From positions 1 through 52,746 of the forward strand of contig JAFTXM010000034.1 of NCBI GenBank assembly GCA_017465025.1: a DNA stretch of 52,746 bases, read 5' to 3'. The position numbers and the translations under genes are program-made. Below the pieces are notes generated by a model. That model did not search any database. It worked only from the letters and a program-made list of their open reading frames with translations, and was not told where the DNA came from. The stretch is from Oscillospiraceae bacterium (GTDB lineage Bacteria > Bacillota > Clostridia > Oscillospirales > Oscillospiraceae). Below are positions 30,655 to 37,460 of the stretch, piece after piece; the first letter of the stretch is position 1; every line of letters begins with the position of its first letter.

Positions 30655-32007
30655 TTGGTAGAAGTAGTAAGCATAAAATTCAAGAACAGGGGAAAAAGTT
30701 ATTTCTTCTCCCCCAATTCTCTCAGTATACAAAGCGGCGACAAGGTCATAGTGGAGACCTCCAAGGGCATTGAGCTGGCTGACTGCTGCACAGGCAACCA
30801 CTTTGTCCCCGCCACCTCCGTGGTGCAGCCTCTGCGCCCGGTGCTCAGAGTGGCCACCGAGGAGGATCTGCGTGTGGCTGAGAATAACCGCAAGCGGGAA
30901 AAGGAAGCCTTTGAAATCTGCCAGAAGAAGATTGCCGAGCACGGTCTGGACATGAAGCTTGTGGATGTAGAGTGTAACTTTGAGGGCAACAAGACCCTTT
31001 TCTTCTTCACATCTGACGGCAGGGTGGACTTTCGGGAGCTTGTAAAGGATCTGGCCGGGGTATTCCGCAACCGTATCGAGCTGCGCCAGATAGGCGTGAG
31101 AGATGAGGCCAAGATGATAGGCGGCATCGGCATCTGCGGCAGACCCTATTGCTGCAGCCAGTTTCTGGACGATTTTCAGCCTGTATCCACCAAAATGGCC
31201 AAGATTCAGTCCCTCTCCCTCAATCCCACCAAAATCTCCGGCAGCTGCGGCAGACTGATGTGCTGCCTGAGATATGAGCAGGAGGCCTATGAGGAGCTTA
31301 TAAAGAAGGTGCCAAAGCAGGGCGCTTTCGTGGAGACCAAGGACGGTTACGGTACTGCGGTGCAGGTAAATCTCCTCAGACAGACCGTGAAGGTCAAGCT
31401 GGACGAGGACAGCGACGATACTCTCCGCACCTTCAAGGCCAACGAGCTTTGTGCCGTTCCCGGCGGCAGACCCAAGGACGGGGAAGCCCCTCCCTCTGTG
31501 CTGGTGTATGTGCCGGAGGAGGAAGAGGAAGTGGAAGAGGTCGTGGATCAGTGGGTCATCCCCTATGTGGAAGAGCCGGCGCAGGAGCCTGAGCCCATTC
31601 AGGAGAACCCGCACAAATCAAGGCGCAGCCGTTCCCGCCGCTCCCGCAGCGGAAAGGGTGCAGAGCACGCCAAGGCTGCAAATCACGAGAGTGCCAAGCC
31701 CGGCGAGAAGAGCCCGGAGAAAAAGGCCGAAAAGAGCGGCGAGCAGCCTAAAAAGGAAAAGACCGATCACCGCCGCAGCGGTAAAAAACCCGGAAAGGCC
31801 GAGAAGAAGGCCACTGTCAAGCCTGTAAAGGTGGAGGCTAAGGTGCAGTCCAAGCCTGCCGAAAAGCAGGAAAAGCCCCGCAGCGAAGCTCCGGCAGCGG
31901 AAGGCGCAGCCAAGGAGCAGAGCAAAAACAAGAACAACCGCCGCCGCAGATACTATCACGGCAAGCCCAAGGCCAAGACCGGCGGCAGCGGCGCAAATTC
32001 ACAGTAA
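30655..32007 (+). CDS. ricT: RicT/YaaT, PSP1-domain protein with long charged tail
   Basis: A 450-residue protein. Residues ~1-280 are RicT: the cysteine pairs GICGRPYCC (about 158-166) and GSCGRLMCC (about 196-204) are the iron-sulfur ligands of the RicA-RicF-RicT complex, which in Bacillus subtilis assists RNase Y maturation of transcripts and affects sporulation and competence. B. subtilis RicT is 275 residues. Here ~165 residues follow, first acidic (PEEEEEVEEVVDQ, about 283-295), then Lys/Arg/Pro-rich (SRRSRSRRSRS and many KKAEK-type repeats). The start is TTG at 30655 with AAGGAAGGAAAT upstream. Co-transcribed with holB. Confidence 0.9.
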   Translation: MVEVVSIKFKNRGKSYFFSPNSLSIQSGDKVIVETSKGIELADCCTGNHFVPATSVVQPLRPVLRVATEEDLRVAENNRKREKEAFEICQKKIAEHGLDMKLVDVECNFEGNKTLFFFTSDGRVDFRELVKDLAGVFRNRIELRQIGVRDEAKMIGGIGICGRPYCCSQFLDDFQPVSTKMAKIQSLSLNPTKISGSCGRLMCCLRYEQEAYEELIKKVPKQGAFVETKDGYGTAVQVNLLRQTVKVKLDEDSDDTLRTFKANELCAVPGGRPKDGEAPPSVLVYVPEEEEEVEEVVDQWVIPYVEEPAQEPEPIQENPHKSRRSRSRRSRSGKGAEHAKAANHESAKPGEKSPEKKAEKSGEQPKKEKTDHRRSGKKPGKAEKKATVKPVKVEAKVQSKPAEKQEKPRSEAPAAEGAAKEQSKNKNNRRRRYYHGKPKAKTGGSGANSQ

Positions 32008-32017
32008 AATACAGTAT

Positions 32018-32060
32018 AAAAAAAGCTGATATCGCGAAAAACGCGGTATCAGCTTTTTTT
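32018..32060. terminator. Bidirectional terminator between ricT and the phosphoesterase
   Basis: AGCTGATATCGCG pairs with CGCGGTATCAGCT (one G-T wobble) around an AAAAA loop, with A7 on the left and T7 on the right. It serves both convergent genes. Confidence 0.88.
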
Positions 32061-32526
32061 ACAGCTCAAGTATCTGGCAGTAAACACCGCCGTTGTCAAA
32101 AACCTCCAGCTTTGCCCATGTGGGCTTTCTGCCTTTTCCGGCAGAGCCGGGATTTATCAGCTTTACCCCGCCTATCTCCTCGTTGCAGGGGATATGGGTA
32201 TGCCCGAAAAGGGCGAGAGAGGCGGAGTTTTCAAGTGCGGCGTAGTACAGGGAATGAAGCTGGTATTTTACATTGTGCATATGCCCATGGCAGATATAGG
32301 CCTTCACAGGGCCTATCTGCACCGTGTTCCAAATGGGGGAGCGCTGGGCCATGTCGCAGTTGCCGCAGACATTGTAAAAGGGAATATGGGGAAATTCCTC
32401 CCTCAGGGCGAAAGCGTCCCTTTCATAGTCACCCAGATGTATGATAAGGTCGGGACGGGAGCGGCGCACGGCCTCCGCCATCAGGCAGAGCTCTCCGTGG
32501 CTGTCGGAAAAAACGGCAGCAGTCAT
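32059..32526 (-). CDS. YfcE/MJ0936-family metallophosphoesterase
   Basis: A 155-residue calcineurin-like phosphoesterase. Metal ligands are visible in order: FSDSHGE (Asp-x-His, residues 6-12), HLGDYERD (about 36-43), CGNCDM (Asn ligand, about 58-63), ICHGHMHNV (His-Gly-His, about 79-87) and GHTHIP near 110-115. The usual activity is hydrolysis of phosphodiesters with Mn2+. The ATG at 32526 has AAAGGAG 5 bases upstream; an ATG five codons before it overlaps that site. It stands alone and divergent from the small-protein operon. In Firmicutes such genes often neighbour rdgB/rph, not seen here. Confidence 0.9.
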   Translation of the reverse strand: MTAAVFSDSHGELCLMAEAVRRSRPDLIIHLGDYERDAFALREEFPHIPFYNVCGNCDMAQRSPIWNTVQIGPVKAYICHGHMHNVKYQLHSLYYAALENSASLALFGHTHIPCNEEIGGVKLINPGSAGKGRKPTWAKLEVFDNGGVYCQILEL

Positions 32527-32547
32527 AGGGTCTCCTTTCAAATATGA

Positions 32548-32576
32548 TTATCAAAGCCCCATAGGCTGAATATAAT
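32548..32576 (+). promoter_or_regulatory. Promoter of the three-gene small-protein operon
   Basis: -35 TTATCA (32548-32553), 17-base spacer, -10 TATAAT (32571-32576). It puts the transcript start near 32583, immediately before GGGAG (32582-32586), so the first ATG usable is 32596. Confidence 0.65.
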
Positions 32577-32595
32577 GATATGGGAGCGTGATCAG

Positions 32596-32838
32596 ATGCA
32601 GAATTTTGAAAAACTGGGACAGGAACTTGAACGCATGGGTAAGACCGAGGAGATAAAGCGGCTGGCCCAGTCGGAGGATATGCAGAAAATAGGGCGCATG
32701 GTGGACGCAAAGGCCGTGGAGAGCGCCGCAAAAAGCGGAGACAGTGAGGCGCTCAGACGGATGCTTTCTCAGGTGCTGAGCACCGATGAGGGCAAAAAGC
32801 TTGCCGAGAGCGTCACAAAGCTGATGCAGGGCAAGTAG
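32596..32838 (+). CDS. Small helical protein, gene 1 of unknown operon
   Basis: An 80-residue cytoplasmic protein, not recognised. It is entirely helical in character and strongly charged: MQNFEKLGQELERMGKTEEI, RLAQSEDMQKIGRMVDAKAVESAAKSGDSEALRRML, LSTDEGKKLAESVTKLMQGK. There is no signal peptide, membrane helix or cysteine. The segment 'SGDSEALRRMLSQVLSTDEGKKLAE' reads like a small conserved helical hairpin. The start is set by the promoter, which leaves GGGAG 9 bases upstream of the ATG at 32596. The next gene begins 13 bases later. Confidence 0.65.
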   Translation: MQNFEKLGQELERMGKTEEIKRLAQSEDMQKIGRMVDAKAVESAAKSGDSEALRRMLSQVLSTDEGKKLAESVTKLMQGK

Positions 32839-32851
32839 GGGAGGGCAGCAC

Positions 32852-33217
32852 ATGGGCGAGCTGGAAGAGAGAATAAACAGTGTCCTGAACGATCCCGGCC
32901 AGCTGGCTGAGATAACAAAGCTTGCCCAATCCATTATGGGCGGCGGACAGGAAGGCCAGAAGGAGAACGGGGATAGCTCCGTACCCGCTGGGCTTATGGG
33001 CCAGCTGGGGCTGGACGGTGAGACCGTGAGCCGCATCGGCCGCCTCCTTGGAAATGCCGGCGGCGAAAAAAGCAGATCACAGGCGCTGCTGGAAGCCATG
33101 AAGCCCTATCTTTCCGACAAGAGAAGGGACAAAATGGACAAAGCGCTGAAGCTGGCCCGCCTTGCTAAGCTGGCGGGGCTTGCGGCGGGGGAAATGGGAG
33201 GCGGCAATGATAAATAG
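32852..33217 (+). CDS. Small helical protein, gene 2 of unknown operon
   Basis: A 121-residue cytoplasmic protein, not recognised. Layout: an amphipathic N-terminal helix MGELEERINSVLNDPGQLAEITKLAQSIMGGG (1-32), a Gly/Gln/Glu linker (33-47), LMGQLGLDGETVSRIGRLLGN (48-68), and a basic C-terminal helix with PYLSDKRRDKMDKALKLARLAKLAGLA (about 85-112). 'ITKLAQS' echoes 'IKRLAQS' in the first protein, so the two may share a small fold. GGAGGGCAGCAC precedes the ATG. Its end overlaps the third gene by 11 bases. Confidence 0.65.
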   Translation: MGELEERINSVLNDPGQLAEITKLAQSIMGGGQEGQKENGDSSVPAGLMGQLGLDGETVSRIGRLLGNAGGEKSRSQALLEAMKPYLSDKRRDKMDKALKLARLAKLAGLAAGEMGGGNDK

Positions 33218-33539
33218 GTATCAGGGCAACAGCGGAAAATATACGAGAATACAGGAGCACAGCCCCCACAGAGTGGAGCAAAGGGCAGCGGATGAAGGAG
33301 CGAGGAAAGCCCCGGACAAAAAAGCGGGCAGACCGCCTGCGCCCCAGGCCCGTCAGTCAAACCAAAGCCTTAGCGGCGGCATACTGGAAAAGCTGGGAAA
33401 CCTTCTCCCGGCAGGCACATCCAAAATAGCCCAGCTTGAAAGCGAGGATATTATCCTCCTGCTTATACTCTATCTTATGTACAAGGAAAGCGGAGACAGC
33501 GAGCTTCTTATGATAATGGGGGCAATGTTCCTTATATAA
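33207..33539 (+). CDS. Small protein with hydrophobic C-terminus, gene 3 of unknown operon
   Basis: A 110-residue protein, not recognised. The first ~55 residues are Arg/Lys/Pro/Gln-rich and look disordered (GNSGKYTRIQEHSPHRVEQ, APDKKAGRPPAPQARQSNQ). A short glycine-leucine helix follows (GGILEKLGNLLPAGTSKIAQ). The end is two hydrophobic stretches split by charge, EDIILLLILYLMYKESGDSELLMIMGAMFLI (80-110), enough to insert in a membrane. It starts inside the end of gene 2 (ATG at 33207 with GGGAGG 5 bases upstream), so translation is coupled. The operon ends in a hairpin terminator. Confidence 0.65.
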   Translation: MINRYQGNSGKYTRIQEHSPHRVEQRAADEGARKAPDKKAGRPPAPQARQSNQSLSGGILEKLGNLLPAGTSKIAQLESEDIILLLILYLMYKESGDSELLMIMGAMFLI

Positions 33540-33572
33540 AAACACCAGCCTGACAAGCTGGTGTTTTTTTGT
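33538..33572. terminator. Bidirectional terminator after the small-protein operon
   Basis: AACACCAGC (33541-33549), a 7-base loop and GCTGGTGTT (33557-33565) pair fully, with A-tract on the left and T7 on the right. It also serves the convergent sugar-phosphate transferase gene. Confidence 0.88.
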
Positions 33573-33577
33573 ATATT

Positions 33578-34741
33578 TTAAGTGTCTTTTTTCTCTTCTG
33601 CGTCTGTTTGTGCCTCCGGTGCAGCCTCGGCAGCGCTCTTTTCCGCTGCGGCAGACCCAGTGTGGTTTTCCGGCTTGTGGCTGTGGCGCAGATGGGGGTA
33701 CTTTCTCAGGATGACCATCCACATAAGCACCACCACAACCAGAATGGCGATGAGACAGAGAATGCGGATAACAGGGTCTCTGTCCTTGCCGGCGATGATA
33801 ACGCTCAAAAGACCCATGACCGCAGAAAAGCCGTAGAGCACGGCAACGGCCTGCTTCTGACTCAGCCCCATTGCAAGAAGCCTGTGGTGGAAGTGACCCC
33901 TGTCGGCGTGGAAGGGACTCTGCCCGTGGATGATACGGCGCACAAAGGCAAACACCGTGTCTGCCAGAGGCAGCATCATTGCCATTACGGGGATAAGAAT
34001 GGTGATAACGGCGGTGAGCTTGAATATACCCATTACGGACACAGCCGCCAGCACAAAGCCCAGAAACTGGGAGCCCACATCACCCATGAATATCTTGGCG
34101 GGGTTCATGTTGTAGGGCATAAAGCCGATGCAGGCACCGCAGAGTGCGGCGAGGATGAAACTGACATTGGCGCCGGACACCAAAAGGGAAACCATAAGCA
34201 GGGTAAAGGAGCTGATGGCGGAAACACCCACAGCCAGCCCGTCCAGCCCGTCGATAAGATTGAAGGCATTGGTGCAGCCCACTATCCATATAACGGTCAG
34301 CGGCAGGGACAAAAGCCCCATGTTTATGGTGTCGTTATAGCTCATAAGGTTGGGGTTTGTGATGACGTTGAAGTAGATGCCGCAGCGGATGGCAACCAGA
34401 GCTGCCAGCACCTGCACGCCCAGCTTTATCCAGGGACTGAGCCCCACGATATCGTCTACCGCGCCCATTGCCGCAATTATAAGTGCGCCCAGCAGCAGAC
34501 CCAGCACCCGCATATCAAAGCTTACAAACACGATGACGGAAATGAGAAAACCCATGAATATTGCCAGCCCGCCCATTCTGGGGATGGGATGGTCGTGTAT
34601 TCTGCGGGCATCCCTCGGCACATCAATGGCGCCCACCTTTTCGGCAAAGCTCTTCACATAGGGGGTCATCAGATAAGAGACGACCAGCGCCATAGCGAAA
34701 GAGCAGATCAGCCGCGGCCATAAAGGCAGATTTTGAAACAT
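33578..34741 (-). CDS. MraY/WecA/TagO-family polyprenyl-phosphate sugar-1-phosphate transferase
   Basis: A 387-residue membrane enzyme that moves an N-acetylhexosamine-1-phosphate, usually GlcNAc-1-P, from UDP to undecaprenyl phosphate. It has about ten membrane helices. Family signatures: PRMGGLAIFMGF (about 55-66), the Mg-binding GAVDDIVGLSPWIKLGVQ (about 93-110), NAFNLIDGLDGLAVGV (about 164-179) and the cytoplasmic loop HADRGHFHHRLLAMG typical of WecA/TagO. A ~45-residue Ala/Glu tail is extra. ATG at 34741 has GGAG 9 bases upstream; the ATG two codons earlier is only 3 bases from that site. It follows trpS by 35 bases on the same strand. Likely role: start of wall teichoic acid or other wall-polymer synthesis. 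Confidence 0.9.
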   Translation of the reverse strand: MFQNLPLWPRLICSFAMALVVSYLMTPYVKSFAEKVGAIDVPRDARRIHDHPIPRMGGLAIFMGFLISVIVFVSFDMRVLGLLLGALIIAAMGAVDDIVGLSPWIKLGVQVLAALVAIRCGIYFNVITNPNLMSYNDTINMGLLSLPLTVIWIVGCTNAFNLIDGLDGLAVGVSAISSFTLLMVSLLVSGANVSFILAALCGACIGFMPYNMNPAKIFMGDVGSQFLGFVLAAVSVMGIFKLTAVITILIPVMAMMLPLADTVFAFVRRIIHGQSPFHADRGHFHHRLLAMGLSQKQAVAVLYGFSAVMGLLSVIIAGKDRDPVIRILCLIAILVVVVLMWMVILRKYPHLRHSHKPENHTGSAAAEKSAAEAAPEAQTDAEEKKDT

Positions 34742-34776
34742 GATCATAATCTCCGATCACAGGAATGGTGAAGAAA

Positions 34777-35793
34777 TCAGAAAGGCTTTTCCACCAGACC
34801 AACTTTCTTATATACTTTTCTGAGGGTCTTGCGTGCAACATAGGCGGCCTTCTGGGCGCCCTGAGTGTAAAGCTGCTGGAGATAGGCCTTGTCGGCTATC
34901 ATGCGCTCGGCCTCTTCGCGGATGGGACGGAGAGTCTCAATAACGGCCTCGCCCACAGCGGGCTTGAAAGCACCGTAGCCCTTGCCGTCAAACTCGCGCT
35001 CTATTTCCTCAAAGCTCTTGCCGGTGACGGAGGAGTAGATGCTCATCAGATTTGCAACGCCGGGCTTGTTTTCAATGTCATAGCGGACACAGCGCTCAGT
35101 GTCAGAATCGGTAACGGCGCGCTTGAACTTGCGGGCAATATCCTCGGGCTTGTCCATAAGGAATACGCAGCCCTGAGGATCGGACTTGGACATCTTGGAT
35201 GTGGGGTTGCCAAGGCTCATTATCCTTGCGCCCACCTTGGGGATATAGGGTTCGGGCACCTTGAAGGTCTCGCCGTAGATGTTGTTGAAGCGCATGGCCA
35301 CATCACGGGTAAGCTCACAGTGCTGCTTCTGATCCTGTCCCACGGGCACGAAGTCCGCCTGATAAAGAAGGATATCCGCTGCCATGAGAGCGGGGTAGGT
35401 GAAAAGGCCGCCGTTTATGTTGTCGGCGTTCTTGGCGCTCTTGTCCTTGAACTGGGTCATGCGGCTGAGCTCACCGAACATGGTGTAGCAGTTTATTATC
35501 CAGCCCAGCTCTGCGTGCTCGTGGACATTGCTCTGGATGAAAAGAGTATTTTCCTCAGGGTCAAGGCCGCAGGCCACGTACTGAGCCAGCTGTGCCACAG
35601 AGCGGCGGCGAAGCTCCTTGGGGTCCTGACGCACGGTGAGACTGTGCAGGTCGGCCATGAAATAATAGCAATCAAACTCCTGTGCCAGACCCGCCCAGTT
35701 CTTCACCGCACCCAGATAATTGCCCAGATGCAGATCGCCGGAGGGCTGAATACCGGAGACCATTACTTTTTTAGCTGCTGTATTGTTATCCAT
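34777..35793 (-). CDS. trpS: Tryptophanyl-tRNA synthetase
   Basis: A 338-residue class I synthetase that charges tRNA-Trp. The HIGH-like motif is SGDLHLGNYLGAVKNW (18-33), and KMSKS is at 200-204 in TSKMSKSDPQGC. QSNVHEHAELGWIINCYT and ADILLYQADFVPVGQDQKQHCELTRDVAMRFN are family blocks. The start at 35793 is chosen because AAAGAGG lies 9 bases upstream. The residues preceding it in the longer frame (from 35829) are not conserved, and the longer start would lie at the promoter. It is divergent from gltX and its promoter shares -35 bases with the gltX promoter. Confidence 0.95.
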   Translation of the reverse strand: MDNNTAAKKVMVSGIQPSGDLHLGNYLGAVKNWAGLAQEFDCYYFMADLHSLTVRQDPKELRRRSVAQLAQYVACGLDPEENTLFIQSNVHEHAELGWIINCYTMFGELSRMTQFKDKSAKNADNINGGLFTYPALMAADILLYQADFVPVGQDQKQHCELTRDVAMRFNNIYGETFKVPEPYIPKVGARIMSLGNPTSKMSKSDPQGCVFLMDKPEDIARKFKRAVTDSDTERCVRYDIENKPGVANLMSIYSSVTGKSFEEIEREFDGKGYGAFKPAVGEAVIETLRPIREEAERMIADKAYLQQLYTQGAQKAAYVARKTLRKVYKKVGLVEKPF

Positions 35794-35829
35794 ATGGACA
35801 TACCTCTTTGTAATTTTTGCGTTCTTCAT

Positions 35830-35858
35830 ATTCTAACAGAATAAGTTCATCTTGACAA
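35830..35858 (-). promoter_or_regulatory. Promoter of trpS
   Basis: Minus strand: -35 TTGTCA (35853-35858), 17-base spacer, -10 TAGAAT (35830-35835). The -35 box covers the same bases as the gltX -35 box on the other strand. Confidence 0.7.
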
Positions 35859-35880
35859 CTGAAAAAATGTAAAATAATAT
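35852..35880 (+). promoter_or_regulatory. Promoter of gltX
   Basis: -35 TTGACA (35852-35857), 17-base spacer, -10 TAATAT (35875-35880). It is 35 bases before the ATG, which has TTTGGAGG upstream. Confidence 0.8.
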
Positions 35881-35915
35881 AGTGTTTCGGAAAATGCTTT
35901 TTTGGAGGCTGTAAT

Positions 35916-37391
35916 ATGAAAGAAATGAAGTGGTTTGAGGAGATGGAGGCACGCATCCCCAAAAACGAGGTGCGTACCCGTTTTGCTCCCTCCCCCACAG
36001 GATATATGCACGTGGGCAATCTGCGTACCGCCCTCTACACCTACCTTATCGCCCGCAACGCCGGGGGTAAGTTCATCCTGCGTATTGAGGACACCGACCA
36101 GGGAAGACTTGTGGAGGACGCAGTTGAGGTTATCTACAAGACCATGACCCAGTGCCGCCTTGAGCACGACGAAGGCCCTGATGTGGGCGGCCCCGTAGGC
36201 CCCTATGTGCAGACCGAGCGCCGCTACCTCTACGGCGAATATGCCCAGCTCCTTTTGGAGCGGGGCCATGCCTACCGCTGCTTCTGCGAAAAGGCAGAGA
36301 GCGAGGAGGACTCCGGCGAGTTCGACAGGGGCGATGATCCCTGCCGCTCCCTCTCCAGAGAGGAATCCGATGCCCTTGCCGCCGAAGGCAAGCCCTTCGT
36401 CATCCGCCAGCGCATCCCCCACGAGGGCAGCACGACCTTCCATGATGAGATATTCGGCGATATCACCGTTGAAAACTCCACCCTGGACGATCAGGTGCTC
36501 ATGAAGCGGGACGGTCTTCCCACCTACAACTTTGCAAACGTGGTGGACGACCATCTTATGGGCATTACCCATGTTGTCCGCGGCAGCGAGTATCTGTCCT
36601 CCGCACCCAAGTACGACCTTCTCTACAAGGGCTTTGGCTGGGATATCCCCAAGTATGTCCACTGCTCTCCCGTTATGCGCGACGCCCACAAGAAGATGTC
36701 CAAGCGCCACGGCGACCCCTCCTATGAGGACCTTATCGCTCAGGGCTATCTGACCGAGGCTGTGATAAACTATGTGGCCCTTCTGGGCTGGAGTCCCGGC
36801 GGCGAGCAGGAGATTTACTCCCTTGACGAGCTGAAGGAGGTCTTTGACCTGCATGGTATCTCCAAGTCCCCCGCCATATTTGACATTGAAAAGCTCAAGT
36901 ACTTCAACAGCGAGTATATAAGAGCCATGAGCCCTGAAGCCTTTGCCAAGGTGGCAGAGCCCTATATCCGTCAGGCCGTGAAGGACGAGCGCTTTGACAC
37001 CGCCGCTATTGCAGCCCTTTTGCAGCAGCGCACCGAGCTTCTCACCGATATCCCCGAAAAGCTGGACTTCTTCGATACTCTTCCCGAGTACAGCACCGAG
37101 CTTTTTGTCCACAAAAAGTCCAAGTCCGATGAGGCCTCCTCCAAGGAAATGCTGGAGAAGATGCTCCCCATTTTTGAGGCTGTCGACAACTGGAACGATG
37201 AAAACATCATGGCCGCAATGGTGAACTTTGCAGAGACCAACGGCCTTAAAAACGCCAAGGTCATGTGGCCTGTGCGCATTGCCGCAGCCGGCAAGGCAGT
37301 CACCCCCGGCGGCGCGGTGGAGATCTGCCGTATCCTCGGCAAGGAGGAAACTCTCCGGAGGCTCAATATCGGCCTTGAAAAACTCTCATAA
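35916..37391 (+). CDS. gltX: Glutamyl-tRNA synthetase
   Basis: A 491-residue class I synthetase. It has FAPSPTGYMHVGNLRTALYTYL (HIGH-like, 24-45), the LRIEDTDQGRLVEDAVEVIYKTM block, and the KMSKR motif at 260-264 in HKKMSKRHGD. The C-terminal helical anticodon-binding half is complete. The ~20 residues before FAPSPTG form a short N-terminal extension that does not change the motifs. It has its own near-consensus promoter and is followed by a hairpin terminator. Some such enzymes are non-discriminating and also charge tRNA-Gln. That cannot be decided here. Confidence 0.95.
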   Translation: MKEMKWFEEMEARIPKNEVRTRFAPSPTGYMHVGNLRTALYTYLIARNAGGKFILRIEDTDQGRLVEDAVEVIYKTMTQCRLEHDEGPDVGGPVGPYVQTERRYLYGEYAQLLLERGHAYRCFCEKAESEEDSGEFDRGDDPCRSLSREESDALAAEGKPFVIRQRIPHEGSTTFHDEIFGDITVENSTLDDQVLMKRDGLPTYNFANVVDDHLMGITHVVRGSEYLSSAPKYDLLYKGFGWDIPKYVHCSPVMRDAHKKMSKRHGDPSYEDLIAQGYLTEAVINYVALLGWSPGGEQEIYSLDELKEVFDLHGISKSPAIFDIEKLKYFNSEYIRAMSPEAFAKVAEPYIRQAVKDERFDTAAIAALLQQRTELLTDIPEKLDFFDTLPEYSTELFVHKKSKSDEASSKEMLEKMLPIFEAVDNWNDENIMAAMVNFAETNGLKNAKVMWPVRIAAAGKAVTPGGAVEICRILGKEETLRRLNIGLEKLS

Positions 37392-37401
37392 ACAAGCGCA
37401 T

Positions 37402-37445
37402 AAAAAACTCTTTTGGGTACAAAATATCCCAAAAGAGTTTTTTTG
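37402..37445 (+). terminator. Terminator between gltX and ypeB
   Basis: AACTCTTTTGGG and CCCAAAAGAGTT form a 12-base stem around a 10-base loop, flanked by A-tract and T7. It sits only ~15 bases before the ypeB start, so the ribosome binding site GAGAGG follows directly after the T-run. Confidence 0.85.
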
Positions 37446-37460
37446 TTTGAGAGGTGCGGT

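Noticed and set aside
35794-35915. T-box leader for trpS or gltX
   Set aside because: The gap is only 122 bases and fully occupied by two promoters; no T-box sequence or specifier loop seen.
37413-37460. Extended start for ypeB at 37413
   Set aside because: This stretch is the terminator hairpin of gltX; GAGAGG directly before 37461 fixes the start.
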